NCBI RefSeq assembly: GCF_008329715.1
Contig: NZ_VTSR01000002.1
Location: 62,001-126,000 of the forward strand
Direction of reading: 5' to 3'
Source: Gimesia chilikensis
Lineage (GTDB): Bacteria > Planctomycetota > Planctomycetia > Planctomycetales > Planctomycetaceae
DNA: 64,000 nucleotides
Each line of letters opens with the position of its first letter. Position 1 is the stretch's first letter. The notes under the pieces are model-generated. The model made no database searches. It was not told the origin of the DNA and saw only the letters and a program-made list of their open reading frames with translations. Below are positions 8,758-20,095 of this stretch, in pieces. The position numbers and the translations under genes were made by a program.

Positions 8758-10335
8758 ATGAAAGTGAATGTGATGAACCGCTCAAATTTCTGCGCCGGTC
8801 TGCTCTGCTGCCTGGTGGCATCTCTGTTCCTGCAGACAGTTCAGGCCAAAGAACCCGCTGATCAATCCAACAGGCATGTCCTCATCATCGGTATGGACGG
8901 CACCCGCCCCGACGCCCTGCTGAAAGCGAAGACCCCCACCTTCGACAGACTGATCAAGGAAGGTGCCTTCACCGACGACGCCAATATTCTGGGCACGCGT
9001 TATCAGAAGAACGATACCATCAGCGGTCCCGGCTGGTCGAGCATCCTCACCGGCGTCTGGGCCGACAAGCACGGCGTGCACGACAACAGCTTCAAAGGCA
9101 AAAACTACGAACTCTTCCCCCACTTTTTCAAACGCCTTAAACGCCAGCGGCCCGATGCGAAGACCGTCTCGCTTGTCTCCTGGGATCCCATTCACGAACA
9201 CATTCTCTCAGAGGCTGATGTCGCTCAGGTCTTCCCACTTCCACGCAGCAAACAGCAGATCGCAGACCTGCGCGTCTCTGGTGATAAACTCAACATCGAC
9301 ACCCGCGACGGCAAATGGCATCACCTGCTCGCTACCCGTCAGAAAGACACTCTGAAACTCTATCTGGACGGCAAAGAGATCGGTTCGCTCTCAGGCGTCG
9401 ACCTCGATTTTACACTCGGCGGCGACTTCTATTTTCTCGGCCGGGATTCCCGCACCGGTCCGACCTGCTTTCATGGTCAACTCGACGACATCCGACTCTG
9501 GAACCGGTCGTTAACCGACAAACAGATTACACAGGCCGCCGGCGGTGCGACTCCCGATCGCCAGGGACTGGTTGCCGAATATCGCTTTGAAGACGCTGCC
9601 GACTCCAGTTCACAGGTCCTCGATCTGCCCAATAATGGCGGGAAAGACCACGGTCTAGAGATTCCGTTAACCGAATCCCTCAAACAGTTAACCCATGCTG
9701 ATTTCACCATCGAAGCCCGCTTTCGCACGACCGACAAAGGACGCAATATTCTCTTCGGTAATTACAACGGCAAAGCCGGCGCCCTCAATCTGGAACTGCA
9801 TGAAAAGAACAGCGTCCGCGTTTACGTTCAACCACCCGATCCCCGCAACACCGATGCCCTGGAGCGTGAAGGCATCCGGGATAAAACCATCGCTGAGACC
9901 GCCGTCCGCATCCTCCGTGAAGAAGATCCCACCGCGATGTTCGTCTACTTTCATCAGACCGATGCCACCGGTCATGCGATCGGCTTCAGCCCTGAAGTGC
10001 CCGAGTACATCACCGCCATCGAGAACATTGACAGTCGCGTTAACTCCCTGTTGCAGGCTGTTCAGTCACGACCGAATTTCAAGCATGAGGACTGGCTCAC
10101 AATCGTCTGCACCGATCATGGCGGTTTGAAACGCAGTCACAGCGATGGCCTGAATGTACCGGAAATCCGTCGCGTCTTTCTGATTGCCCACGGCCCTTCC
10201 GTAGCACCCGGCAAAATCTCGCAGCAGGCCTACCTGGTGGACGTCACCGCGACTGCGTTACAGCACCTGCTGGGCGAAGTCGATCCCAAATGGCAGCTCG
10301 ACGGCAAACCAGTCGGTCTCAAAGCGACGAAGTAA
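8758..10335 (+). CDS. Exported type I phosphodiesterase/alkaline-phosphatase-like enzyme with LamG insert
   Basis: 525 residues with a signal peptide (FCAGLLCCLVASLFLQTVQA). The enzyme core is split. The N-terminal half (about 38-160) has IIGMDGTRPDAL (first metal Asp) and SGPGWSSILTG (nucleophile Ser/Thr site). The C-terminal half (about 372-525) has FHQTDATGHAIG, CTDHGG and RSHSDG, which supply the remaining Asp and His metal ligands. Residues about 168-358 are inserted and resemble LamG/concanavalin-like folds, but in changed order: the second half (DGKWHHLLATRQ to QLDDIRLWNRSLT) comes before the first half (DFTIEARFRTT to NSVRVYVQ). A second possible start is ATG 8773. Substrate unknown; a phosphodiester or phosphonate of extracellular origin is likely. 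Confidence 0.85.
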   Translation: MKVNVMNRSNFCAGLLCCLVASLFLQTVQAKEPADQSNRHVLIIGMDGTRPDALLKAKTPTFDRLIKEGAFTDDANILGTRYQKNDTISGPGWSSILTGVWADKHGVHDNSFKGKNYELFPHFFKRLKRQRPDAKTVSLVSWDPIHEHILSEADVAQVFPLPRSKQQIADLRVSGDKLNIDTRDGKWHHLLATRQKDTLKLYLDGKEIGSLSGVDLDFTLGGDFYFLGRDSRTGPTCFHGQLDDIRLWNRSLTDKQITQAAGGATPDRQGLVAEYRFEDAADSSSQVLDLPNNGGKDHGLEIPLTESLKQLTHADFTIEARFRTTDKGRNILFGNYNGKAGALNLELHEKNSVRVYVQPPDPRNTDALEREGIRDKTIAETAVRILREEDPTAMFVYFHQTDATGHAIGFSPEVPEYITAIENIDSRVNSLLQAVQSRPNFKHEDWLTIVCTDHGGLKRSHSDGLNVPEIRRVFLIAHGPSVAPGKISQQAYLVDVTATALQHLLGEVDPKWQLDGKPVGLKATK

Positions 10336-10362
10336 TTCACAGACCGTCCTTGAAGTAGACGT

Positions 10363-10397
10363 AAAAAAACGGGCCCCCTCGTCTTGTGAGGGGGCCC
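10363..10397 (-). terminator. Rho-independent terminator of the ABC transporter operon
   Basis: A 10-bp perfect stem, GGGCCCCCTC at 10371-10380 and GAGGGGGCCC at 10388-10397, with a seven-base loop. The A-run at 10363-10369 becomes a U-run on the minus strand, so it ends the minus-strand operon; it may also stop the convergent plus-strand gene. Confidence 0.9.
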
Positions 10398-10426
10398 GCA
10401 TCACTTCTACCAGATCGTGATTAACT

Positions 10427-11119
10427 TCAAGCCGATTTCTTCAGATCCTCTTCAGTGCCTGATTGAATTCGACCCTCGGAAAGCTTCAGGGTCCTGCGGG
10501 CGCATCCCGCAGCGGAGAGGTCATGCGTAACCATGATGATCGTCCGGCCCTCTTCATTGAACTGCCGCAAAAACGACAGGACCTGATCCCGGGTATCGGG
10601 ATCAAGGTTTCCCGTCGGTTCATCGGCCAGGATGATCGAAGGGTCGTTCGCGAGCATCCGGGCCAGAGCCACGCGCTGCTGCTGTCCGATACTCAGCTCA
10701 CTCGGTTTATGCTGCAGACGATCCTGCAGGCCCACGGTGGCCAGCAGTTCCTCGGCCCGCTGCTGTCGCTCCGTTTTATACTTCTGCGACAGCATCATGG
10801 GGACCTGCACATTCTCTATCGCCGTCAGATAGGGGATCAGGTTGAATGTCTGAAACACAAACCCGAGCTTATTCTGACGGACTTCGGCCCGTTGTTCGAC
10901 GGGGAGATCGTAGATCGATTCCCCGTCCAGCAGAATCCGTCCCTCGGAAGGGGCGGACATCGCTCCCAGCATTGACAGCAGCGTCGTTTTGCCACTGCCA
11001 CTGGGGCCGATGATCGAAACAAAATCTCCCCGCGGAATGTCGACACTGGTGGAATCCAGGGCCACGACTTCGTCCTGTTTCTTGCGGTAGACTTTTTTGA
11101 CGTTTTCTAACTTCAACAT
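10427..11119 (-). CDS. ABC transporter ATP-binding protein (MacB/LolD type)
   Basis: About 230 residues, a lone nucleotide-binding domain. Walker A is GPSGSGKTT, the Q-loop lies in [11 protein letters not shown], the signature is LSIGQQQR (Ile instead of the usual Gly), Walker B is [12 protein letters not shown] and the H-loop is MVTHD. The phrase [16 protein letters not shown] is typical of the LolD/MacB group that works with FtsX-like permeases. The frame is open to 11290, but that part overlaps the permease gene; ATG 11119 has AGGAGG eight to ten bases upstream and was chosen. The permease stop is only four bases away, so the two are co-transcribed. Confidence 0.93.
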   Translation of the reverse strand: MLKLENVKKVYRKKQDEVVALDSTSVDIPRGDFVSIIGPSGSGKTTLLSMLGAMSAPSEGRILLDGESIYDLPVEQRAEVRQNKLGFVFQTFNLIPYLTAIENVQVPMMLSQKYKTERQQRAEELLATVGLQDRLQHKPSELSIGQQQRVALARMLANDPSIILADEPTGNLDPDTRDQVLSFLRQFNEEGRTIIMVTHDLSAAGCARRTLKLSEGRIQSGTEEDLKKSA

Positions 11120-11123
11120 GCGG

Positions 11124-12344
11124 TTAGACCTCCTTGAAACAGAGACAGGGATCGAGGCGGGATGCCTGGCGTGCCGGAAAGTAACTGGCCGCCAGTGTGA
11201 CCAGAACCGCCACCGCTGCCGCGACCAGTGCCAGACCGGGAACCGGAACGACGGCAACATCCGCAAAGGCAGGACCCAGGAAGACAGCAATCACGCTGCC
11301 CAGGATATACCCGCAGATACCACCGGCCAGACCCAGCAGCGCTGCTTTCGCCAGGAAGAGCCGCGTGACGAAACGTGGCGTCGCTCCCAGTGCCATCAGC
11401 GTACCGATTTCCCGGCGGCGTTCGATGACATTTGCGAAACTCGCGCTGGCCATACTCGCACCACCCACGGCAATCAGAATTGCCAGGAACAGGTACGACA
11501 GGTTCGTCATCATCCGGTTAATCGAAACCTGCGTCTCGACCACGTTGGCGATGGTGACCACCTTGGTACCAGGCAGCAGTTTTGACAGATCGCCTACCAG
11601 GCCATTGGCCACATCCTCGCAGCAGCCCATCACTTCGATGATGTTCACAACCGGACCCGCAGAGGACAGCCGCTGGACGGTATGCAGGTGAGCAAACACC
11701 CGGCTGTCATCCACAGTACCGGTTGCAGGGAGTACGGTCAGGACGTTGAACGACTCTCCCAGCAGTTCCAGTGAATCACCGGCTTTGAAGTTGTTGGCAG
11801 CAGCGAAGTCCGATCCCAGAATGACTTCCGATTTATTCAGATGCTGCAGCGAACGTCGCTCGGCCAGGGCCTCGGGGGAATCCTGGTTTTCGTCAGCAAC
11901 GTTGATCTTCGCTTTACAGCCTTCGTGCTTTTTGAAGAGCATTCCGCCCCCCGACCAGGCATTCATCTTCTGAATTTCTGATTGAGGCAGAATCCCCGTC
12001 AGAATCACATCCTGGTCGTCGACTTTGGTCGGGACACACAGTTTCGGCGTAATCGCTTCTACGCCGGTAAGTCCCGCCAGCGCCAGTTCGGCCACGTGTT
12101 CTTCAGGAATCGTTTCCTGGTGCATGTCCGCAGCGTAGTAGTCCTGCAAGGTGACTCCCTGGGGGAGAATTAATACGTTGGCTCCCAGTTCGTCGAGTTT
12201 GCCGGCTACCTCTTGTTCAGAAAAGATCGTGACGTTGCGGATCGCCACCAGCGCTGTCACACTCAGGATGATCGCCAGCAGACTGGCAATCAACGCCGTG
12301 GGACGCTCCTTCAGTTCTTTCCAGATCATGGTGCTCATTGTCAT
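11124..12344 (-). CDS. ABC transporter permease (FtsX/MacB type)
   Basis: 406 residues. One membrane segment near the N-terminus (ALIASLLAIILSVTALVAI), a periplasmic domain of about 220 residues (MacB-PCD-like), then three membrane segments at the C-terminus, the usual plan of the FtsX family. The loop sequence RRREIGTLMALGAT is the coupling motif of this family, meeting the ATPase. The periplasmic part contains unusual Cys residues (HEGCKAK, EVMGCCED), which may form a disulfide or bind metal. AGGAGG stands eight bases before the ATG. Such pairs use ATP to move substrates or lipoproteins in the periplasm and do not span the membrane as channels. Substrate unknown. Confidence 0.9.
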   Translation of the reverse strand: MTMSTMIWKELKERPTALIASLLAIILSVTALVAIRNVTIFSEQEVAGKLDELGANVLILPQGVTLQDYYAADMHQETIPEEHVAELALAGLTGVEAITPKLCVPTKVDDQDVILTGILPQSEIQKMNAWSGGGMLFKKHEGCKAKINVADENQDSPEALAERRSLQHLNKSEVILGSDFAAANNFKAGDSLELLGESFNVLTVLPATGTVDDSRVFAHLHTVQRLSSAGPVVNIIEVMGCCEDVANGLVGDLSKLLPGTKVVTIANVVETQVSINRMMTNLSYLFLAILIAVGGASMASASFANVIERRREIGTLMALGATPRFVTRLFLAKAALLGLAGGICGYILGSVIAVFLGPAFADVAVVPVPGLALVAAAVAVLVTLAASYFPARQASRLDPCLCFKEV

Positions 12345-12373
12345 GAGAAACCTCCTTCAGTGAGTGAGACGGT

Positions 12374-13165
12374 CTATTCTTTACAGTGCTTACAGCCTTC
12401 CACGCCACAGCTCTTGCCCGCTTTTTTGAGCTCGGCGATCAACTGCTGGCTGGTAACCTTGCCGCTGTATTGACCAATCATCACACCCGGAGGCGCCATG
12501 AATACGATTGACGACTCCTGTGAAGCCGGCACTTCCAGTTCTTTCAGGAAGTCACCTTCACCCGGTGCACTGCGGTCGACGGTGACGACTTCTACCACGT
12601 CCTTGTAACAGGGAACCGCTTTGAATGCCTGCACGCCCGCAGGTACGCCTGTGTTTCCGCCAGGATTGACACAGAGCAGAACCATTTTGCGGCTCTGCAG
12701 GTTCAGCATGCAGCGGGCCTTGGTCGGAGACACGAAGGCCTGCTGAATGTAATCGTCGTTGATCTGTTTCACGAACGATCCGGTGATGGCACCATTGGGA
12801 GCGACCGCCAGCGTCAGCGGCATCGGTGCCCGGGAGACACCGTACTCTTCAATTATCTTCTGTTCTTTAGGATCGTTGGTATTCACGGCGACAAAAGAGG
12901 TGGTCTCTTTCTTGCCGTTCAGGTTCTGCGACAGCGTATTCCACATGTTTTTCGTCGCGTCATCCTGATCTTTGTAGAACATGATGAACGTGTATTTGTT
13001 CTGTTGCGAAGCTGTAGCACGCGAGCTTTCGGCTCGACTCAAGGCAGCGACGCGGGGTACCTCTTCAGCCATCGATACCGTGGTCAGAGAACTCAGCAGA
13101 GTTCCGGCGGCCAGCAGGCGGATACCGTTAACTTTGAACAGTCTGAGAATCGAAGGAGTCATCAT
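12374..13165 (-). CDS. Exported thioredoxin-like protein with Cys-rich tail
   Basis: About 263 residues, with a signal peptide (VNGIRLLAAGTLLSSLTTVSMAEE). The mature protein has two stretches with a thioredoxin-like strand-helix pattern (KYTFIMFYKDQDDATKNMW and VSRAPMPLTLAVAPNG, with a cis-Pro-like RAPMP). The classical CxxC is absent from the expected place; instead the C-terminus ends in CGVEGCKHCKE, which could bind a metal or carry redox Cys. It lies 30 bases upstream of the permease in the same operon. The frame could begin at 13174, but AAGGA is too close there; ATG 13165 or 13162 is better placed. It may be the partner or substrate-presenting protein of the ABC exporter. Confidence 0.72.
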   Translation of the reverse strand: MMTPSILRLFKVNGIRLLAAGTLLSSLTTVSMAEEVPRVAALSRAESSRATASQQNKYTFIMFYKDQDDATKNMWNTLSQNLNGKKETTSFVAVNTNDPKEQKIIEEYGVSRAPMPLTLAVAPNGAITGSFVKQINDDYIQQAFVSPTKARCMLNLQSRKMVLLCVNPGGNTGVPAGVQAFKAVPCYKDVVEVVTVDRSAPGEGDFLKELEVPASQESSIVFMAPPGVMIGQYSGKVTSQQLIAELKKAGKSCGVEGCKHCKE

Positions 13166-13371
13166 AACGATCATTTTCCTTGTCAGTAGTGGGAATGAAT
13201 AAATCTATTTTGGTGAGAGGAGTCAGCGACGGACGTGGAACGTGCTCCGTGTGAAGATCTGTGGTCTTCTGCTGGATTTAGCGCAGCGCTGTTCTCCTCG
13301 GTATATCAACTGAAAGACAACTCTGGTTCAGCATCCAGAGCGATCGCCTGCGCAGAGCAGGCCACGAGAAT

Positions 13372-13764
13372 TTATAAACGCAAGGGGAGCGTCAGCGGCG
13401 TCTGTGATGTGTCCCTGGAGAAAGAATCCAGGACGGTGAAACGCGACCCGTCCTGATCATGATTGACCACAATTCCGGGAAGTGGTGTCACACTGATGAG
13501 TGGCACTACGGGTGCATTCGGTGCAAAAACCTGATCGGCCATGTGACAGATACAGGGACAGTCATGGTGATCATCATGCGAGGATTCACTGCGGATCTCT
13601 GCCGACTTCGAGGTATGTACGCAACAACTGCAATTCGAAGCGGGAGCGAGACAGACTTCGCCTGCGGTGGAAACAGCTTCATCGCAGCCGGCCAGACCAT
13701 GTCCCCAGCAGACGGGGCACGGTTGCAGCAACAGTGCGATCATTAAAAGGCGAAGCAGTTTCAT
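13372..13764 (-). CDS. Small exported Cys/His-rich protein
   Basis: About 130 residues. A signal peptide (LLRLLMIALLLQPCPVCWG) is followed by a section with ten Cys in all, in pairs such as NCSCCVHTS and HDCPCICHMAD, mixed with His and Asp (SHDDHHDC). This composition suggests metal binding, for example copper or zinc, in the periplasm, but no named family is recognised. The frame is open to 13797; ATG 13764 is chosen because it starts the signal peptide, although no good ribosome binding site is visible. It lies about 205 bases upstream of the thioredoxin-like gene. A similar Cys-rich exported protein heads the heavy-metal efflux operon at 38621. Confidence 0.68.
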   Translation of the reverse strand: MKLLRLLMIALLLQPCPVCWGHGLAGCDEAVSTAGEVCLAPASNCSCCVHTSKSAEIRSESSHDDHHDCPCICHMADQVFAPNAPVVPLISVTPLPGIVVNHDQDGSRFTVLDSFSRDTSQTPLTLPLRL

Positions 13765-14158
13765 CTGTCTGTCAGATCCAGCGTAAAGTATCAGCAAACC
13801 GTTTCCTGAGAGATTGAATTTCCATTCAGGAGCATGTGTTGTGTGCGCCCCGATTCAGGGGACATAACCAATGTTGATATCGTCTGCCGAACTTATTCCG
13901 CTTGATCTCATCTGATCAGTTATAACGTTTGTGCCGGTTTGTCAGGGGGCAGCCAACAAAGACGATGCCGGACTCCCACACTCTATATGTTCCCTATGTT
14001 TTCAGCCGTGGCAGTCCTCATTGACTCAACAATCAGGAGCGATTTCGCCGGGCACTCACACTGGATGTCGATGTCATGTTTTGTTCCAGATTTCTGAAAA
14101 GGATATGGATGTAAAGTTTATAAGTATATAAATATAAGATACTTGAGAAAAATTAAAT

Positions 14159-14177
14159 CCATGCATGAGGTGCATGG
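14159..14177. promoter_or_regulatory. Palindromic operator candidate upstream of katG
   Basis: CCATGCA, five-base spacer TGAGG, then TGCATGG: a perfect 7-bp inverted repeat. It lies about 20 bases upstream of the proposed -35 box, a place typical for an activator site. The protein that binds it is unknown. Confidence 0.45.
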
Positions 14178-14197
14178 TATGTATGCTGGTAATGTAT

Positions 14198-14225
14198 TAG
14201 ACATATCGCAGTCTCCGTCTAGAAT
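14198..14225 (+). promoter_or_regulatory. Candidate sigma-70-type promoter of katG
   Basis: TAGACA (14198-14203), a 16-base spacer and TAGAAT (14220-14225). Both boxes match the consensus at five of six positions. The expected start of transcription would give a leader of about 60 bases before the ATG at 14294. Confidence 0.45.
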
Positions 14226-14275
14226 TAAAGTGTCTCAGGAACAGTCCTGGTCGAGGACACTCCATTTCACTCTAA

Positions 14276-16705
<2,430 letters not shown>

Positions 16706-16741
16706 ATCTGACGATCAACGCCTGAAACGTTGACGCGAACG

Positions 16742-16775
16742 GGGGAGTAGGTCTAACGGCCTGCTCCCCTTTTTT
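16742..16775 (+). terminator. Rho-independent terminator after katG
   Basis: Stem GGGGAGTAGG (16742-16751) with CCTGCTCCCC (16760-16769), one mismatch, followed by six T (16770-16775). It lies 36 bases after the katG stop. Confidence 0.9.
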
Positions 16776-16791
16776 GATTACTGTCCGCGTC

Positions 16792-18237
16792 TCATTTCTG
16801 CTTGAGAAAGCTCCGCTCTGTCGCAACCGGATCCGCATCATCCCAACGCTGCAGCCAGGTTTGCAGTTCCCCTTTCAACCGCTTCAACACCGGTGCCATT
16901 TCCGGCTTGTCGACGAGATTCGCCAGCTCTTCCGGATCCGCCTGACGGTCATACAACGCCCATTCCGGACGATGGTGTAGTCGCTGCACCAGTTTGTTAT
17001 GGGTCTGGCGTTTCGTCTTTTGAGCTCTGCGGACCCACGAACCCGCGGTGTCTGCGCGGCCCTGTGAGTTACCGGCTTCAAGCCACTCAAGTGCCTGGGT
17101 CAGTGTGGTATTGGAAGTGATCTCCTGGTCTGCACGCGGCGACCAGATCAGCGTATAGCGCTGGTCGCGGATCGAACGGATCGGAAAAATCCGTTCCCGG
17201 TTATCAATGATGTTGCAGTTCGTGAAGGCACCGTAGGCGTATTCATGCACCCTCTGGTCGCCGCCCGTCAGGTTGATCCACTGACTGCGTCCGTCAAAAT
17301 CCTGATCGTCAGGCTGGCCTCCCGCAGCGGTGAGCAACGTGGGAGTGATGTCGGCCAGCCACATCAGTTGGGAGTTGCGTTTCCCTTCCGGGATGACTCC
17401 AGGCAGCGCGACCACAACGCCGGTAGCCAGACCATCATCGAAACAGGTCCACTTGGAAAAAGGAAACGCATTCCCCTGCTCGGAACAGAACAGGACCAGC
17501 GTGTTGTTCGCAAGTTGTTCTTCCTTCAGTACGGTCCGCAGCTGTCCCAGCAGATCATCCAGATTGGTGATCTCCGCGTAATGTTGGACCAGTTCTCTGC
17601 GATAGGCCCGCGTATCAATGGTGTCGGCGTTGAGTGATAATCCCTGCAGATCATATCGGCTGGGGTCACCCGTTGTATAAGGTCCGTGCGCATCATGCGA
17701 GGCAACGACCAGGCAGAAAGGCTGACCCGCCTCGCGGGCGGTCGTCATGTACTCCCGTGCCAGCTTGACTGCTTGGGGGTTCGCATTTTCCTGCTTGGAC
17801 AAACTGCCGACATTGTCGAAGGGATAGCACTCGTTCGGACCGATGTGACGCTTCCCCAACAGACCCACACGATAACCCAGCGGTTTCAGATAATGCGGCA
17901 GACTCTTTGTCCCTTTGACCGACTTGGAATGATTGGGCATCGCCCGCGTCCGCCAGACAGTACGACCACTGTAGAGTTCCTGCCGGAAGGGAGCACACAT
18001 CGCGACGTTGCAGTACACGTTGTCCAGTCGCATGCCGTCCCGCGCGAGTTGATCGAGGTGCGGTGTCTGCGCCTGACCACCCCACGCGCCCAGTGAATCG
18101 CGGTCGATGTCATCGCCCAGCAGGATCAGAATATTCGGCGGTGCTGCTTCAACGTCCGTTTCTGCAGACCAGGCACAGAACAGCAGCAGTACCAGAATTC
18201 CACTCACAACAGGAACGCGCATCATCGAACCACCCAT
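16792..18237 (-). CDS. Secreted sulfatase with variant active-site signature
   Basis: 481 residues. Signal peptide near the N-terminus (VVSGILVLLLFCAWSAET). Metal-site start is ILILLGDDIDRDSLGAWGG. The formylglycine site reads CAPFRQELYSGR: Cys-x-Pro-Phe-Arg where Ser is usual in the fourth place, but Cys, Pro and Arg are kept, so activity is expected. LLGKRHIGP and CSEQGNAFPF fit the other conserved places (the usual Asp-Asn is replaced by Glu-Gln). The start is uncertain: ATG 18237 has no good ribosome binding site; ATG 18225, preceded by GGGTGG, is an alternative. The gene lies downstream of a Gfo/Idh/MocA gene on the same strand. Confidence 0.88.
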   Translation of the reverse strand: MGGSMMRVPVVSGILVLLLFCAWSAETDVEAAPPNILILLGDDIDRDSLGAWGGQAQTPHLDQLARDGMRLDNVYCNVAMCAPFRQELYSGRTVWRTRAMPNHSKSVKGTKSLPHYLKPLGYRVGLLGKRHIGPNECYPFDNVGSLSKQENANPQAVKLAREYMTTAREAGQPFCLVVASHDAHGPYTTGDPSRYDLQGLSLNADTIDTRAYRRELVQHYAEITNLDDLLGQLRTVLKEEQLANNTLVLFCSEQGNAFPFSKWTCFDDGLATGVVVALPGVIPEGKRNSQLMWLADITPTLLTAAGGQPDDQDFDGRSQWINLTGGDQRVHEYAYGAFTNCNIIDNRERIFPIRSIRDQRYTLIWSPRADQEITSNTTLTQALEWLEAGNSQGRADTAGSWVRRAQKTKRQTHNKLVQRLHHRPEWALYDRQADPEELANLVDKPEMAPVLKRLKGELQTWLQRWDDADPVATERSFLKQK

Positions 18238-18356
18238 GGCTTGAGAACATCTGGAGAAAGATCACCGTAATCCACAAAGCATCCACGGAAAGACGCTCGG
18301 CCGGATCGCGCAGTGATGCACAACCCGGTCGAGTCTGTTCCCTGAATCCAACGGGA

Positions 18357-19727
18357 TTACATGTTGATCTCATACCCCTTGCGGTTTTCGCGGGAGAGGA
18401 ATGAGTTCGCCTGATCGTCGCCGATAATCTCGCGTTTCTTCGGATCCCAGTTGAGATCGCGACCAAGACGCATGGAGATATTCGAGAGATGGCAGATTTC
18501 CAGCATCCGGTTATGCGACCAGACATCCGAAATCGGCTGCTTGCGGGATTTCATTCCCTCAATGAAGTTAGCGGTGTGGTTTTCACTCACTTTGCCGCCG
18601 TACACAGCTTCAATCGCGCCGTCTGGCAGCGGATTGTCTTTCAGCGCTTCAACGGGGGCACCCACAATTTTGCCCCGGTTGACGAAGAATCGGCCTTTGG
18701 TCCCTTCGAACAGAATGCCGTTATCTCCCTCGCTGGTGATAATCATTTCCACGTCTTCAGGCATGTCGACCTTGATACGGAAGCTCGTGGCGGCATTGTA
18801 CTGATCGTTGACGACCGGGAAACCGTCTTTGTATTCCACAGGCAGTTCGTAACTGACGGGGGAAATCTTGCTGGGGCCGGTGTCGGTGGCGCCCAGTGCC
18901 CAGCAGGCGATATCGACGTGATGGGCACCCCAGTCGGTCAGCTTACCGCCGGAATACTCGTGCCAGTTACGGAATGAATAGTGGCAGTTGCTGTAAAGCG
19001 GCACTCCCCCGCCGTAACCTTCACGCATTTCAGGCAGGGCCCGATAAGCGACCTTCGGAGCAGGTCCCAGCCAGAATTCATAATCCAGGCCTTCCGGAAC
19101 TTCCGCTTCGGGAATTTTAGGAGACCCTTCCATGCCATTGATGCCACAGGTCACTTTCTGAACCTTACCAATCCGACCATCGCGGATCAGGGCAATCGCC
19201 TGCAGGAATCGCTGTCCCGATTCAGATCGCTGCATGGTTCCCACCTGGAACACGCGACCGGTCTGCTTGACCATCTTTTCGATCAGCTTGCCTTCGTCGA
19301 TGGTCAGCGTTAATGGTTTTTCGCAGTAAACGTCTTTGCCCGCCAGCATCGCTTCGACAGCGATTTTGGTATGCCAGTGATCGGGAGTCGCAATCATCAC
19401 AGCATCGATATCCTGACGATCGAGCACCTTGCGGTAATCTTTATAAGCGTCCGGTTTTTTATCCTGCTTCTTGACCAGCTTCTCAACATTCGCACCCAGT
19501 ACGTTTTCATCCACATCGGCCAGTGCCGCAAAGTCGGCGAACTTGGTTGATTTGTTGGTGATCGCCCAACCCTGGTTGCGCAGACCAATGGTCGCAAACA
19601 CCGGACGTTCGTTGGGTGACTCATATCCCATGGCCCGATTGAGTGAAGGGCTCAGAATACCGGCAGCACCCGCAAAGGCGACTCCCTGGATAAAATTGCG
19701 GCGCGACATTTTTTGAGAAGTTGACAT
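18357..19727 (-). CDS. Tat-exported Gfo/Idh/MocA family oxidoreductase
   Basis: 456 residues. The leader SRRNFIQGVAFAGAAG is a Tat signal, as in many planctomycete members of this family. The NAD-binding Rossmann part contains IDAVMIATPDHWH and the catalytic-site phrase KDVYCEKPLTLT, whose Lys is the conserved EKP lysine. The C-terminal domain has YSFRNWHEYSGGKLTDWGAHHVDIACW, in which the His of GAHHVD is typical. These enzymes oxidise or reduce sugar hydroxyls with NAD(P), or act as glycosidases by redox chemistry; the substrate here is unknown. AGAGG stands about ten bases before the ATG. Confidence 0.93.
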   Translation of the reverse strand: MSTSQKMSRRNFIQGVAFAGAAGILSPSLNRAMGYESPNERPVFATIGLRNQGWAITNKSTKFADFAALADVDENVLGANVEKLVKKQDKKPDAYKDYRKVLDRQDIDAVMIATPDHWHTKIAVEAMLAGKDVYCEKPLTLTIDEGKLIEKMVKQTGRVFQVGTMQRSESGQRFLQAIALIRDGRIGKVQKVTCGINGMEGSPKIPEAEVPEGLDYEFWLGPAPKVAYRALPEMREGYGGGVPLYSNCHYSFRNWHEYSGGKLTDWGAHHVDIACWALGATDTGPSKISPVSYELPVEYKDGFPVVNDQYNAATSFRIKVDMPEDVEMIITSEGDNGILFEGTKGRFFVNRGKIVGAPVEALKDNPLPDGAIEAVYGGKVSENHTANFIEGMKSRKQPISDVWSHNRMLEICHLSNISMRLGRDLNWDPKKREIIGDDQANSFLSRENRKGYEINM

Positions 19728-20095
19728 TCAGTGAAATCCTCTTGGAGAAATTAAACGGAAATAGAAGTTCTGCAGATAAATACAGGCTCACTCTGTTCGC
19801 GTGCGAGACGGAACAGGGACCCTGTGGGGATCATTAATTGTAGCTGATGCTCCACCCCGAGTACACAGTAATCATTGTCTGACAGAATTGAAGTAGAGTC
19901 CTGAAATCAACTTTGGAACAGTCTATTCTGGATTCGGAATCCTTCCTCAGGAATATTCAAAGTCCCATCATAGCTCGACGACTTTTCTAAAAAAACTTTC
20001 CAATTTCGATGCGAAGTTTTTATCATAAAAGACAGTGTACGACTGCTTATTTCTTCGTGATCGGGAACAGACCCGTCCCGACCGCGACTGTTAAA
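19728..20095. other. Divergent intergenic region without clear features
   Basis: About 370 bases between two divergent genes. Several short AT-rich stretches could hold promoters, but no box pair or palindrome stood out, and no frame looks coding. Confidence 0.5.

Noticed and set aside
11120-11290. Extended N-terminus of the ABC ATPase
   Set aside because: It overlaps the permease gene, is rich in Arg and Trp, and lies before a strong AGGAGG-ATG at 11119.
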